Shown here: positions 42,088 through 51,356 of the stretch, in pieces
Position numbering within the stretch: the stretch's first letter is position 1
How the letters are laid out: every line of letters begins with the position of its first letter
The notes under the pieces: generated by a model
Database searches by the model: none
What the model was told of the DNA's origin: nothing
What the model saw: only the letters and a program-made list of their open reading frames with translations
Assembly (NCBI GenBank): GCA_964451415.1
Contig: CAYVHU010000016.1
Coordinates: 1 to 63,254, forward strand
DNA from: CAYVHU01 sp964451415
Lineage (GTDB): Bacteria; Pseudomonadota; Alphaproteobacteria; Rhodospirillales; Magnetovibrionaceae
DNA: 63,254 nucleotides
Direction of reading: 5' to 3'
Program-made: the position numbers and the translations under genes

Positions 42088-43407
42088 TCACTTGACGTGA
42101 TGGCGAGCGATCAAGCGGTCGATCAGTTCAACGACATCGACCGAGGCCTTTTCCATTTCAGCGAACTGTTTCTCGGCCTCTTCTTCGTCCCCTTGGGCGT
42201 GAAGTCTGGCCGCTTCTTTGCCGAACCGATGAACCCGGCTATGGGGTTCAACCAGGGCCTTGAAATCTGGATTCGCGTTCAAGCCCTCATCATCCACCCG
42301 ATCGTACCATTTCCCCAAACGGCACTGATGGTGATCAGCCAACTCCTCGGTACGCAGATTGTTCAGGCCGACGAACATTTCGGCAAGACGCTTTTTCCAT
42401 GTGAAGTGGTCTGATTTCGCACGGTATAAAATGTAGTCCTCGATATCGATCTTTTCCAGGTCGGTGAACTGTTCTTCAATCAGGGCCTCCGTCGCTCCGA
42501 CCGACCGGATCGTTCTCTCCGTCCGCTCGCTGTTGTGGCTGGACAATTCCGCGACATGTGTAACGCCGACACCGATTTCGCGCACCGCTTTTTCCTGCTC
42601 GCTCAACATGGAGGCGATTTCACTCATACGTGAGGAAACCTGGGAGACTTCGGTGCTGATGCTCTGGATTCCGTCGCCCGCCGTATGGACAATATCCTTA
42701 CCGCTTTCGGCTTCTTCCAGCACCGTGGCGACGGCTTGCTTCAAAGCGGTAATCTCTCCGCTCAGCACATCGATGCGGTTGCGGATATCCTCCGTGGCGT
42801 TCGACGTCTGATTGGCGAGATTCTTGACTTCCCCGGCGACCACGGCAAATCCCTTGCCGTGATCACCGGCGCGCGCCGCTTCGATCGTCGCGTTCAGGGC
42901 CAGCAGGTTGGTCTGCTTGGCAATGGCGTCGATCGTTTCCAAAATGCCGGCAATTTGGTTTGATGCTTCGGACAGGGTTTCGGTGCGGCTGTTCACATGC
43001 TGCACCACGTCGGAAATTCGGTCCATGCGCTGAACGACATGTTCCATATTGCTCACGCCTTCGGAAGCCGCCGCGTTGGAAGAAGACGCCAGTTCGGCCG
43101 CATCCTGCGTTGCGGCCGTGATCTGATTGATGGAAACCGTCAATTCCTCCACGGCCGCCGCCATGGTCTGAGTGCGGGTGTCCGTTTCGCGCAGGTTGCT
43201 CGACATCTGCGCCACCGATGTCATCGCATCGCTGGCGTTCATGGAAAAGCGCACCGCGCGGTCCAATTCAATGCGCGCCTCATCGCGCATGCTCGTCACG
43301 AGCGCGCGCAAGGCTACGGAGATTTCACCGTCTTCCGGTAGGGGAACGTCAAGTTTCTTTTCGACCAAGGCCTGTATGAAACGCACGATATCGTCTTGAT
43401 TGCTCAT
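42088..43407 (-). CDS. Soluble chemoreceptor with C-terminal CZB zinc-binding domain
   Basis: A 439-residue cytoplasmic methyl-accepting chemotaxis-type protein without membrane segments or HAMP. The signalling helix tip KQTNLLALNATIEAARAGD is followed by a CZB domain whose 3His/1Cys zinc ligands are visible as KSDHFTW, HQCRLGKWYD and EPHSRVHRF. CZB receptors sense zinc, pH or hypochlorous acid through the Zn-thiolate. The start at 43407 follows AAAGGGG. It is a single gene. Confidence 0.92.
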   Translation of the reverse strand: MSNQDDIVRFIQALVEKKLDVPLPEDGEISVALRALVTSMRDEARIELDRAVRFSMNASDAMTSVAQMSSNLRETDTRTQTMAAAVEELTVSINQITAATQDAAELASSSNAAASEGVSNMEHVVQRMDRISDVVQHVNSRTETLSEASNQIAGILETIDAIAKQTNLLALNATIEAARAGDHGKGFAVVAGEVKNLANQTSNATEDIRNRIDVLSGEITALKQAVATVLEEAESGKDIVHTAGDGIQSISTEVSQVSSRMSEIASMLSEQEKAVREIGVGVTHVAELSSHNSERTERTIRSVGATEALIEEQFTDLEKIDIEDYILYRAKSDHFTWKKRLAEMFVGLNNLRTEELADHHQCRLGKWYDRVDDEGLNANPDFKALVEPHSRVHRFGKEAARLHAQGDEEEAEKQFAEMEKASVDVVELIDRLIARHHVK

Positions 43408-43581
43408 GAATACCCCTTTACCGACAGACCATAGAGATGAAACTCCCCACATGATCCAACATGAATACGTGATTGCACAGGCCGCTTCAACCCCGGGAAG
43501 TACGCTTTTTTGCTCGTAATATCAATTCTCACTCGCCATCCGTGTGTGTAGCCGAATGTTTGGCTTTATGGCATAGTGTTC

Positions 43582-43609
43582 TTGACGGTCTCGGTGAAGA
43601 AAATAACTT
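43582..43609 (+). promoter_or_regulatory. Candidate promoter of the hsp20 gene
   Basis: TTGACG (43582-43587) and TAACTT (43604-43609) are 16 bases apart. The leader contains a small hairpin, ggccc-gtaaa-gggcc, near 43630-43644. The preceding C makes CTTGAC, resembling a heat-shock -35, but no CCCCAT-like -10 follows. No clear ROSE thermometer could be drawn. The rest of the 274-base gap shows nothing else. Confidence 0.35.
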
Positions 43610-43681
43610 TGTCGTGATCGTTTTTTCGGGGCCCGTAAAGGGCCGCTCGTGTACGTAAAAGCCTGGATGATGGAGGACGAT

Positions 43682-44113
43682 ATGGTTGAGAACAGTGGAC
43701 ACACCCCCATGCATGTCGGTGATCGCTGGTGGGGGAATATCGCGGATCCCTTACGGCACCTTGCCGCCAAAGTCGCTGATTTTTTTGCGCCCGCCGCGGA
43801 AGCCTCACGCACAGATGACCACTACGATATCAGCATCGAACTGCCCGGCGTGGCCGAGGACGATATTACCATCCACGTGGAACACGATACGCTGATCGTT
43901 TCGGGAGAAAAGAATTTTTCCCGCACGCAAGAAGGCCGTGATTTCTTTTTTTCCGAATTCTCCTACGGCAAGTTCCAACGCTCGTTCCACCTTCCCGAGG
44001 ACGCCAGTCAAGACGACATCAAGGCCACCTACAAAGATGGCGTTCTGAACGTCGAAGTGGGCAAACGCGGAAACGGAAAAACAGGCAAGCAAATTCCCAT
44101 CGCCAAAACGTAA
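43682..44113 (+). CDS. Hsp20/alpha-crystallin small heat-shock protein
   Basis: A 143-residue chaperone with an alpha-crystallin domain (about 45-135): YDISIELPGVAEDDITIHVE, a central RSFHLP, and YKDGVLNVEVGK. It forms oligomers that hold unfolding proteins. The ATG at 43682 has GGAGG five bases upstream; earlier Mets (43667, 43670) are less well placed. It lacks a clear C-terminal I-X-I motif, ending KQIPIAKT, which may serve instead. Confidence 0.92.
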   Translation: MVENSGHTPMHVGDRWWGNIADPLRHLAAKVADFFAPAAEASRTDDHYDISIELPGVAEDDITIHVEHDTLIVSGEKNFSRTQEGRDFFFSEFSYGKFQRSFHLPEDASQDDIKATYKDGVLNVEVGKRGNGKTGKQIPIAKT

Positions 44114-44131
44114 GGCGTGCCCCCATTGGCG

Positions 44132-44692
44132 TTACAAGATGCGCGCCAGCATGCGCACCAGCCGGGAGCGCGGATCAAGAAGGCGGGTGCAAATAACGGC
44201 GGCGCTCAGACCGCTGAGCGCCCCGCCCAGGATGTCCGAGACGTAGTGCGTCCCAACGTAAACCCGCGACACGGAGACCAGCGCCGCCACGGCCATAAAC
44301 CCCCAGCCCCGTTTGGCCCCGAGGCCAAGCAAGGCGAAGGCGATCGCAAATCCCACCGTCGCATGGTCGGAGGGAAAGGAATAATCGCCGCTGCGTTCAA
44401 TCATCAGACGCGTAATTCCAGCATCGTAGGGCCGCACGCGATGAATGCCCAACAATACAAGCTGGTTGAGAAACAGGCCAAAAGCCACACTTGCCGCACA
44501 CACAATGGCCAGATAGCGTTCGTGGCGTTTCTGCGCTTCGCTCGTCCACCACCACCGTACGGTAACCGCCGCGACCAGAACATAGGGCCCCCAGTGGCTC
44601 AGGGCGCTCATCGAGGCATCGACGACGGCGTTGCTTCCGGCCATGGCGTTCACGGCAGCCGTAGCGGCCCGGTCCAATTGCAAGAGTCCCAT
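44132..44692 (-). CDS. PAP2-family membrane phosphatase
   Basis: A 186-residue integral membrane phosphatase of the PAP2/type-2 phosphatidic acid phosphatase family. The tripartite motif is visible as RVRPYD, PSDHA and SRVYVGTHYVSD, between about five membrane helices. Likely substrates are lipid pyrophosphates such as undecaprenyl diphosphate. It converges with hsp20. The family assignment is firm; the substrate is inference. Confidence 0.88.
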   Translation of the reverse strand: MGLLQLDRAATAAVNAMAGSNAVVDASMSALSHWGPYVLVAAVTVRWWWTSEAQKRHERYLAIVCAASVAFGLFLNQLVLLGIHRVRPYDAGITRLMIERSGDYSFPSDHATVGFAIAFALLGLGAKRGWGFMAVAALVSVSRVYVGTHYVSDILGGALSGLSAAVICTRLLDPRSRLVRMLARIL

Positions 44693-44769
44693 AGTGATCG
44701 TTTCTGATTTTCAATTGCGCCTGATATGAGCGCAACGTAATAGCGCGCTATGCGTATCCGATCAAGAAC

Positions 44770-46278
44770 TCACACCACACTGCCCTTGAGACCCAGGGCG
44801 CGGCCCAGGGTCTTCAGACGTCGCTCCACCGCCTCGCTCACCAGGGCACTGCGGTCCCCTTCACGGATGCACAAGAACAACTGATCCTTTTCCACCCTGA
44901 GTTCCGTGCGCGAAATCAACCCCGGCGCACCACCGGAAATGGTGTGCCCCAGGCGCAACGCCAGTCCCGTAGCGCGAATCCACGACAGCTGCCCCACATC
45001 CAGCAAGCCGAGAATGGGATGAATGAGCAAATCTCCCATATCGCCATTTTGACGTACATAGAGGGTCGAAGCCAATACCGCACGCTCGGGATGCGTCAAC
45101 CCGGCATAGGGCGCGCGAAGCGCCCGGATAAAGGTATGTTCGGCACGATAATCCGGGTGTTCGTTCCAACCGATATCGCACATCAGACAGGCCGCCGTGC
45201 GCAAACGACGTTCCTGTGCGCTTTCGTCGGGAAACAGGGGCGACGTCCATTCCAGCAGTTCGTCGCCGCCGACGGCAAAACGACCGGTGCGTTCCGCCAT
45301 GGTTTTACACGCACTGAGCAACGGATCCTGGTAACGCAAGTCATCTGGCAAAATCGACAAAAGAACACCTTCGCGCATGCCGAAACCGGAAAATTGCAAT
45401 TTCCTGGCCTTGGTGGCCACGAGCATCCCTTCCAGCACCGCCGCCGCGAACGGCAACGTTTCCACACGTTTTTTCGGGATTCCGGGGATCAAATCCAGCG
45501 AGTGCCGTCCCGCGCCGCTGATGAGATGTAAAATTGACAGCGCCACATCCGTTTCAAGGGTGAAATTATCCACCACATGCAAGGGATGGCTGGTCTGGTC
45601 GATCAAGATGCGCGCCAGCGCGCGCAACGAGCCGCCCGAAGCATAAACCGTGCGCCCGGAAACATTTTTCAGCCAAGGCAGGCTTTTGAGTTCGGCGGCG
45701 ACGATTTCGCGGGCTCTTTCCGGATTGCCGCCGGAAGCTTCCGAAAGGCGCAGATGGCCCAAAGCGAAGGTTGCCGATTGGGCGAACCGCCCCTTGTCCA
45801 GGCCAACCAGATCCAGACTACCGCCGCCTAGGTCGCCAATGACGCCGTCGGCGTGCGGTGCGCCCATCAACAACCCCAAAGCGGCATATTTCGCTTCGTC
45901 TTCACCGCTGAGAACCTGAATATTGTAGTGCAGAAGATCTTTGATGCGCTTTACGAATTCAGGACCGTCCACGGCCTCGCGCACCGCCGCCGTGGCGACC
46001 ATTTCCATCACCTCGACGCCCATCACTTCGGCCAGACCGACGAAACGCATCACGCTACGCACGGCGCATTCAAAGCCATCGGGGTGCAAACGCCCCGTGC
46101 GTCCCATCCCCCGCCCCAATCCACATTGCGCCTTTTCGTTGTACATCGGAATGGGCAGACGAGTCGGGGCGTCATAGACCACAAGGCGTACCGAGTTGGA
46201 GCCGATGTCCACCACGGCGAAGCGGCCCGCCGCCAAACCCGGTGGTGTCGTATAGGGGGGTGCAATATTCATTTTCAT
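44770..46278 (-). CDS. ppx: Exopolyphosphatase / pppGpp phosphatase (Ppx/GppA)
   Basis: A 502-residue ASKHA-fold enzyme: N-terminal VVDIGSNSVRLVVYD, DLGGGSLDLVG, and a C-terminal HD-like helical domain (ACLMCDIGWNEH). It releases phosphate from polyphosphate ends and may also act on pppGpp. It starts 9 bases after ppk, so synthesis and breakdown of polyphosphate are encoded together. Confidence 0.93.
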   Translation of the reverse strand: MKMNIAPPYTTPPGLAAGRFAVVDIGSNSVRLVVYDAPTRLPIPMYNEKAQCGLGRGMGRTGRLHPDGFECAVRSVMRFVGLAEVMGVEVMEMVATAAVREAVDGPEFVKRIKDLLHYNIQVLSGEDEAKYAALGLLMGAPHADGVIGDLGGGSLDLVGLDKGRFAQSATFALGHLRLSEASGGNPERAREIVAAELKSLPWLKNVSGRTVYASGGSLRALARILIDQTSHPLHVVDNFTLETDVALSILHLISGAGRHSLDLIPGIPKKRVETLPFAAAVLEGMLVATKARKLQFSGFGMREGVLLSILPDDLRYQDPLLSACKTMAERTGRFAVGGDELLEWTSPLFPDESAQERRLRTAACLMCDIGWNEHPDYRAEHTFIRALRAPYAGLTHPERAVLASTLYVRQNGDMGDLLIHPILGLLDVGQLSWIRATGLALRLGHTISGGAPGLISRTELRVEKDQLFLCIREGDRSALVSEAVERRLKTLGRALGLKGSVV

Positions 46279-46287
46279 TGCCGGTCT

Positions 46288-48465
46288 TTAGGATATCTTC
46301 GGCTTCGCCGAACGCCTTGCTCCACCTTTCGCGCCGCCCTTGGCGCGGGTTTTCAACTTACCCCTACCGCGCCCCGAAAGGCTTGGGCTGGTCATTAGAT
46401 AATGGTGCACGTTGAACTTGTCGCCGGCAGCTTTCACCCGTTCATAGGCCCCCCCGGGCAGCAATGTCCAACTTTGTTCCGTGTCGCGCAAACTCATGAC
46501 CATAATCTGATCCAGAACCTGACGGTGGACGGTGGAATTTTCAATCGGCACCAAGGTTTCCACCCGTCGGTAAAGATTTCGCGGCATCCAGTCAGCCGAC
46601 GAAATATAAACCTTCGCGGCGCGCGAGGGCAACGCCTGGCCGTTGGCGAAGGCGACGATACGCGAATGTTCCAGATAACGCCCGACGATACTTTTCACAC
46701 GAATGTTTTCCGACAACCCTTTCACCCCCGGGCGCAAACAGCAAATGCCCCGCACCACAAGGTCGATCTGCACGCCAGCCATGGAGGCACGGTACAAGGC
46801 GTCGATCAATACCGAATCGACCAGGGAATTGATCTTGACCCAGATGGCGGCAGGCTTGCCCGCTTTGGCGTTGACGATTTCGTCTTCGATGCGCGCCGCC
46901 AGAAAGGTGTGCATGGTGATGGGAGAATAGACGAGTTTCTCCATGGCGTCGGGCTGGGCATAGCCGGTCATGTAATTGAACAAGCGCGCGGCATCCGCAC
47001 ACAGCGCCGAATCGGCGGTAAACAACGACAAGTCGGTATAGATTTTGGCCGTAATCGGATGATAGTTGCCGGTGCCGTAATGCACGTATGAACGCAAGCC
47101 CTTGGCTTCGCGGCGTACCACCAGATTGACCTTGGCGTGGGTTTTTTTGTCCATGAAACCATAGATGACCTGCACGCCGGCGCGTTCCAGATCGCGCGCC
47201 CAACGGATGTTGGCCTCTTCGTCGAAACGCGCTTTCAGTTCCACCATCGCGGTGACGGACTTCCCGGACTCCGCAGCTTCGATCAGGGCTTCGACAATGG
47301 GACTGTCATTGGACGTGCGATAAAGCGTCTGCTTGATCGCCACCACCTTGGGATCACGTGCAGCCTGACGCACAAACTGCACCACCACATCGAAACTCTC
47401 ATAGGGGTGGTGCACGATCATATCCTTCTTGCGCACCGCTTCGAACACGTTACCGCCGAAATCACGCACCCGTTCGGGAAAGCGCGCATTGAAGGGTTCG
47501 AACAGAAGATCAGGGCGTTCGCTGACAATCAGTTTTGATAAATCCGCCATGCCGAGAATGCCGCTCAAGTGGAACACGTCCTCCTCATCGACACCGATTT
47601 CATCCACCACCAGGGCCTCAAGGTCGGTGGGCATGTTGGAATTGACGGCCAGACGGATCACAGATCCCCGGCGACGGCGCTTCAGCGCGGATTCAAACGT
47701 GCGCACCAGATCTTCGGCTTCTTCGTCGATTTCCATTTCACTGTCGCGAATGACGCGGAAATTTGCGATTTCGACAGGATCGTAATCGGGGAAAAGACGG
47801 TCGAGAAACAAAATCACCAATTCCTCGATGGGAATGAAGCGAATAGCCGCCCCGGGCAAGCGCACAAAACGTTCAATCAAATGAGGAATCGGCAAAAGCG
47901 CCCGCAAATGTTCTTCCGACTGACGTTTTTGCAGCAACATAACCAGGGAAAAACCCAGATTGGGGATAAACGGAAACGGATGCGCCGGATCAATGGCCAG
48001 CGGCGTCAGCACGGGGAAAATGTGCTCCATAAAAAAGTTGTCCAGCCACTTTTTGTCACGCGGCGAAAGTTCCGTCTGTTTCAGCACGCGAATGCCCACA
48101 CGCGCCAGTTCGCCCTTCAGCACCGACCAAATGCGCTGCTGTTCCACCATCAGGCTCTGCGCCGCTTGATTGATGGCCGCCAATTGTTGTTGGGGAGTGA
48201 GGCCGTCCTCACTCGGGATGGTAATGCCCGCACGCACTTGCCCCTTCAGACCCGCCACGCGCACCATGTAAAATTCATCAAGGTTGGCCGCGGAAATACT
48301 GAGAAACCGCACCCGTTCCAGCAACGGATGGCGGACACTCACCGCTTCTTCCAAAACGCGTGTATTGAAGGCCAGCCACGACAATTCCCGATTGATGAAA
48401 CGCTCCGAGGATTTCAGGGAAATACGTGGATGTTGAGGTGAGTTCATGCGCCTGTCGTCTTTCAT
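46288..48465 (-). CDS. ppk: Polyphosphate kinase 1
   Basis: A 725-residue kinase that makes polyphosphate reversibly from ATP. It starts with FINRELSWLAFNTRVLEEA; the catalytic autophosphorylated histidine lies in YVHYGTGNYHPITAKIYT, and a second PLD-like histidine region follows. The C-terminus is a basic Gly/Ala/Lys tail. Two starts are possible, 48465 and 48447; a 16-bp tandem duplication (48451-48482) has copied the region including an ATG, so the original start may be 48447. Confidence 0.95.
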   Translation of the reverse strand: MKDDRRMNSPQHPRISLKSSERFINRELSWLAFNTRVLEEAVSVRHPLLERVRFLSISAANLDEFYMVRVAGLKGQVRAGITIPSEDGLTPQQQLAAINQAAQSLMVEQQRIWSVLKGELARVGIRVLKQTELSPRDKKWLDNFFMEHIFPVLTPLAIDPAHPFPFIPNLGFSLVMLLQKRQSEEHLRALLPIPHLIERFVRLPGAAIRFIPIEELVILFLDRLFPDYDPVEIANFRVIRDSEMEIDEEAEDLVRTFESALKRRRRGSVIRLAVNSNMPTDLEALVVDEIGVDEEDVFHLSGILGMADLSKLIVSERPDLLFEPFNARFPERVRDFGGNVFEAVRKKDMIVHHPYESFDVVVQFVRQAARDPKVVAIKQTLYRTSNDSPIVEALIEAAESGKSVTAMVELKARFDEEANIRWARDLERAGVQVIYGFMDKKTHAKVNLVVRREAKGLRSYVHYGTGNYHPITAKIYTDLSLFTADSALCADAARLFNYMTGYAQPDAMEKLVYSPITMHTFLAARIEDEIVNAKAGKPAAIWVKINSLVDSVLIDALYRASMAGVQIDLVVRGICCLRPGVKGLSENIRVKSIVGRYLEHSRIVAFANGQALPSRAAKVYISSADWMPRNLYRRVETLVPIENSTVHRQVLDQIMVMSLRDTEQSWTLLPGGAYERVKAAGDKFNVHHYLMTSPSLSGRGRGKLKTRAKGGAKGGARRSAKPKIS

Positions 48466-48482
48466 CCCTGTCGTCTTTCATC
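48451..48482. repeat. 16-bp tandem duplication at the ppk start
   Basis: Two identical units cctgtcgtctttcatc (48451-48466, 48467-48482) place two ATGs in different frames upstream of the internal Met at 48447. Because 16 is not a multiple of three, the upstream ATG is out of frame with ppk. Confidence 0.9.
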
Positions 48483-48731
48483 AATGCCGCCCGGGAATCC
48501 CGCGGGCCCTGTTCCATACCGCATCCGCCGGATGCGACCTCCACCACGCATGCCGAGGGGTGACTGAAACCGATCGGCCGCGTATCGCTGGCAGTTTAAT
48601 CACTTGAAGGCGCGTTGTCATGGGCAGGCGCGGAACAAAACCACAGGAAACATGAATTCTTGATGACACCCGTAAAGATCGCCCCGGAGACGCCTCTTGA
48701 ATGATTCCAACCCGACTGGTATACCTTATTA

Positions 48732-48900
48732 GTTAGCTTGGTTTTTTTGACGTTGTCGTGATACGGCAAAAACGCCAAGGAGAAAAAGTCCTCGCCGAAA
48801 CGTTGCAAAACATGACCGGTTGTGGAGTTTTTTTCATAGACAGTGCTCTCGACTCGCCGCCTCTTCCCTTCTCACCCCTCATGGGAAGAGGCGGCTGTTT
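48732..48900 (+). ncRNA. Candidate small RNA with own promoter and strong terminator
   Basis: A possible promoter, TTGAAT (48697-48702), 17 bases, TATACC (48720-48725), predicts a start near 48732. A nested stem follows (cggc 48764-48767 with gccg 48794-48797, and agga 48778-48781 with tcct 48789-48792). The transcript would end at a perfect 13-bp stem, gccgcctcttccc (48856-48868) with its complement 48883-48895, followed by TGTTTTTG. No coding-like frame fits. Signatures of 6S RNA, SRP RNA, tmRNA and RNase P RNA were not seen. Confidence 0.5.
48856..48900 (+). terminator. Strong rho-independent terminator
   Basis: A 13-bp perfect stem with a 14-base loop, then a U-rich tract (tgtttttg). It lies in a 770-base gap with no plus-strand protein gene immediately upstream, so it most likely ends a non-coding transcript. 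Confidence 0.75.
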
Positions 48901-49062
48901 TTGTGTCTTTATCCCCTATGTTTCAGCGGTCTCCATAGGTTCCGAGAAAAGTCGGGAGCACCTTGACATCCGCCAGACATCCATCGCATCACAACACTCA
49001 AGAATCTCTGTGATTTTTCCACATCCCTTCCCCATATACATTCCAGTACCTGAGAGAAACGA

Positions 49063-49149
49063 TATGGCGATTGGCAATCAAAACAAGCATGACAAGAAAA
49101 AACGGTCCCCGTTGCGCAACGCGCACAGCGGCCCCTTGTCAACGCGCTA
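49063..49149 (+). CDS. Possible 28-residue basic small protein
   Basis: A short frame (MAIGNQNKHDKKKRSPLRN and so on) with host-like codons, an AGAGAAA site before the ATG and a weak GC hairpin with a T6 run (49194-49219) after it. It is too short to judge by composition alone; the rest of the 48901-49237 stretch shows no other gene. Confidence 0.3.
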
Positions 49150-49237
49150 GCGGCCCACGACCTGATCGCCCGTTCCAAGCGCCCATTTCCAGCGCCCGGA
49201 GCGGGCGGTTCGGTTTTTTGGGGACCAAGATCGGAAT

Positions 49238-49603
49238 CTAGGCGTCCTGCGCGATTTGAATGTCGTTGACCGAGGCATATTCAACCGTGTTCAGCGTACC
49301 GTCCAGGTCCACGATCACGATATCGCCCTCGATCACACGTGACGGATCTGGATTTGTGTTGAAAAAATTCCAGATGTAACATGCCGCCAGCACCTCGCCC
49401 GGGCCTTGGGCGATGCCTTCATCTTGCTGGGCGCGCGCCATGAAACCGTCCAAAAGGGTTCGCGCCTTCATCAGATCGTCTTCGCCGTAACGATCGATTT
49501 CGCCGGTTGCCTCTTCCAGGTCCGCCAGAAATTTATCGAACGCGGCATCGGTAATGATGAAATCGGAAACAAGACCGTTGCTGAAATAAGTCACTTTACG
49601 CAT
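49238..49603 (-). CDS. Unknown 121-residue protein coupled to hda
   Basis: An unrecognised acidic protein with predicted alpha/beta character (DFIITDAAFDKFLADLEEAT; GDIVIVDLDGTLNTVEYA). GAGGACGATTT precedes its ATG, and the start lies 13 bases inside the end of hda, so translation is coupled. It has no signal or membrane segment. It is the last gene of the DUF2066-pgsA-perM-hda transcript; its role may be tied to membrane or replication control, but nothing in the sequence proves this. Confidence 0.75.
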   Translation of the reverse strand: MRKVTYFSNGLVSDFIITDAAFDKFLADLEEATGEIDRYGEDDLMKARTLLDGFMARAQQDEGIAQGPGEVLAACYIWNFFNTNPDPSRVIEGDIVIVDLDGTLNTVEYASVNDIQIAQDA

Positions 49604-50301
49604 AAATCGTCCTCAAATTCGTCCAGAACCCGGCGCACCAGGGGGATGGTAATGGCGCGCCGTTGTGATAATGCCGTTTCGTCGATCGCGTGGACAAGAG
49701 CACGCGCACCGGCAAACGAACGCTCCATGCGTGACAGCATATACGCCAGCACATCGCGCTCCACACTCACCTGCCGATCTGCAAACTGCTTGACCACCAA
49801 GGCCGCCAACAACGCATCGTCGGGCATGCGAATTTCCGCCACCTGGGCCGTATTGAGCCTTGAACTCAAATCCTTCAGGCCAATCGCCCAGCGTGCGGGC
49901 GCAACCCCGGCAGTCATGAGAATTTTTACGTCTCCTTCGCGCGCCAAGTTATAGAGGTGCAAAAGCTCTTCTTCAAGGTTGAGGCGTGAATGCGCGGCGA
50001 AAAAGCCTTCCATATCTTCCAGCACCAGGGCCGGTTGTCCGTCCAACACACGATCCGCACCGGACTCGGCCAATGCCTTCGTGTCCACCAGCGCCGCACC
50101 GCTCACGTGTTGAAAAACGTGAGCCAGATGCGTTTTACCGGACCCCCGCGGCCCACAGATAACCAACACCCCCCCCGGCCAGTGAGGCCAGCGTTCCACC
50201 CACGCCAAGGCATCCGCGTTGCACGGCGCGCCCAGAAAATCCTCTCCGCCCAAGGCCGGGTGCGGCGCAAAATCGAACGGAATTTGTTTCACCGTGTTCA
50301 C
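49591..50301 (-). CDS. hda: DnaA-related regulatory ATPase Hda (HdaA)
   Basis: A 236-residue AAA+ protein resembling DnaA domain III (Walker A region CGPRGSGKTHLAHVF, Walker B PALVLEDMEGF) but lacking the DnaA DNA-binding domain. Hda with the DNA-loaded beta clamp stimulates ATP hydrolysis by DnaA to prevent re-initiation. The start is a GTG at 50301 overlapping the perM stop as GTGA. A clamp-binding-like KQIPFDF lies at the N-terminus. Confidence 0.92.
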   Translation of the reverse strand: MNTVKQIPFDFAPHPALGGEDFLGAPCNADALAWVERWPHWPGGVLVICGPRGSGKTHLAHVFQHVSGAALVDTKALAESGADRVLDGQPALVLEDMEGFFAAHSRLNLEEELLHLYNLAREGDVKILMTAGVAPARWAIGLKDLSSRLNTAQVAEIRMPDDALLAALVVKQFADRQVSVERDVLAYMLSRMERSFAGARALVHAIDETALSQRRAITIPLVRRVLDEFEDDLCVK

Positions 50302-51356
50302 GCCTCACCCGTGTAAAACGCGCTGCGGCGGTAGCAACTCAGGGCAAAACGTACCAACACGCCGATCACCGCCGCCGTGGGCACCGCCAGCAAGACACCC
50401 GTGAAACCGAAAAGAGCACCGCCCGTCATCAAGGCGAAAATGATCCATACCGGATGCAAGCCGACGCGTCCGCCCACCAGATTGGGGGTGAGAAAAACGG
50501 CGTCGATACTTTGGCCGACGGCGAACACCGAGCCGACCAGGACAAACGACCAAACGTCGGAGAACTGAATCAGGGCCAGGGCAAAGGCCACCAGCAGCCC
50601 AATGATCATGCCAACGTAAGGGACAAATGCCAAAAGTCCGGTACCCAGTCCGACCAGCAACCCGAAATCGAGCCCAACCAACGTCAGCCCGGTGGCATAA
50701 ATTGTGCCGAGGCAAAGACAGACGATCGCCTGACCGCGCACAAACCCGGCAATGGTCGCGTTGATTTGGCGAAACTGCCCGCGGATGGTTTGCACGTGTG
50801 CGCGCGGCAAGTACTCATCCACCTTGGCGACCAATGTATGCCAATCGCGCAGCAGAAAAAACGCCACCACCGGCATGATGAACAACAAGGACAGAACATT
50901 GACAAAGGCTTTTCCACCCAGGAACAGGCCTTTGAGAACGCTCATCAACCAAGACAGAATATCGCCCGTGAAACCGCCTGCGGAATCCCTCAACTTTTGC
51001 ATTTCCACAACGCCGATGCGATTTTGAATGTCCGCCACCAGCGGGTCGAGCAGTTGATGCGCCGCGCTCACGGCTTGCGGCATCCGCGCGGCCATCCCCA
51101 TCACCTGGGCTTGCAGCAACGGAAACAAGGCGAGCCCGAGGCCCGCGACAATGGCGAAAAAGGACAGCAAGATCAGCGCCGTCGCCAGCGCGCGCGATTT
51201 TACGATGCGTTCCAGACGATCGGCAAGGGGGTCGAGAAAATACGCCACCGCCAATCCTGCGATAAACGGCGTCAGCACGCGGCTCAATGCAAAAAGCAGC
51301 GCACCGAACAACAGCAGACCGGCCAACCAGAACCAAAGCTGTTTTTCGCGTGTCAT
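50298..51356 (-). CDS. AI-2E/PerM-family membrane transporter
   Basis: A 352-residue polytopic membrane protein of the AI-2 exporter/PerM family (about seven to eight helices; conserved VGLDFGLLVGLGTGLLAFVP and VGGRVGLHPVWIIFALM). Members include Na+/H+ antiporters and permease-like proteins; the substrate is unknown. The ATG at 51356 has GGAG eight bases upstream and overlaps the pgsA stop as ATGA. Confidence 0.9.
   Translation of the reverse strand: MTREKQLWFWLAGLLLFGALLFALSRVLTPFIAGLAVAYFLDPLADRLERIVKSRALATALILLSFFAIVAGLGLALFPLLQAQVMGMAARMPQAVSAAHQLLDPLVADIQNRIGVVEMQKLRDSAGGFTGDILSWLMSVLKGLFLGGKAFVNVLSLLFIMPVVAFFLLRDWHTLVAKVDEYLPRAHVQTIRGQFRQINATIAGFVRGQAIVCLCLGTIYATGLTLVGLDFGLLVGLGTGLLAFVPYVGMIIGLLVAFALALIQFSDVWSFVLVGSVFAVGQSIDAVFLTPNLVGGRVGLHPVWIIFALMTGGALFGFTGVLLAVPTAAVIGVLVRFALSCYRRSAFYTGEA

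Noticed and set aside
43610..43681. ROSE-type RNA thermometer before hsp20
   Set aside because: Only a small GC hairpin is visible; no U-rich strand pairs with the GGAGG site.
48758..49150. Plus-strand 130-codon frame
   Set aside because: It runs through the perfect terminator stem, lacks coding-like codon use and has no ribosome-binding site; only the last 28 codons are kept as a weak candidate.
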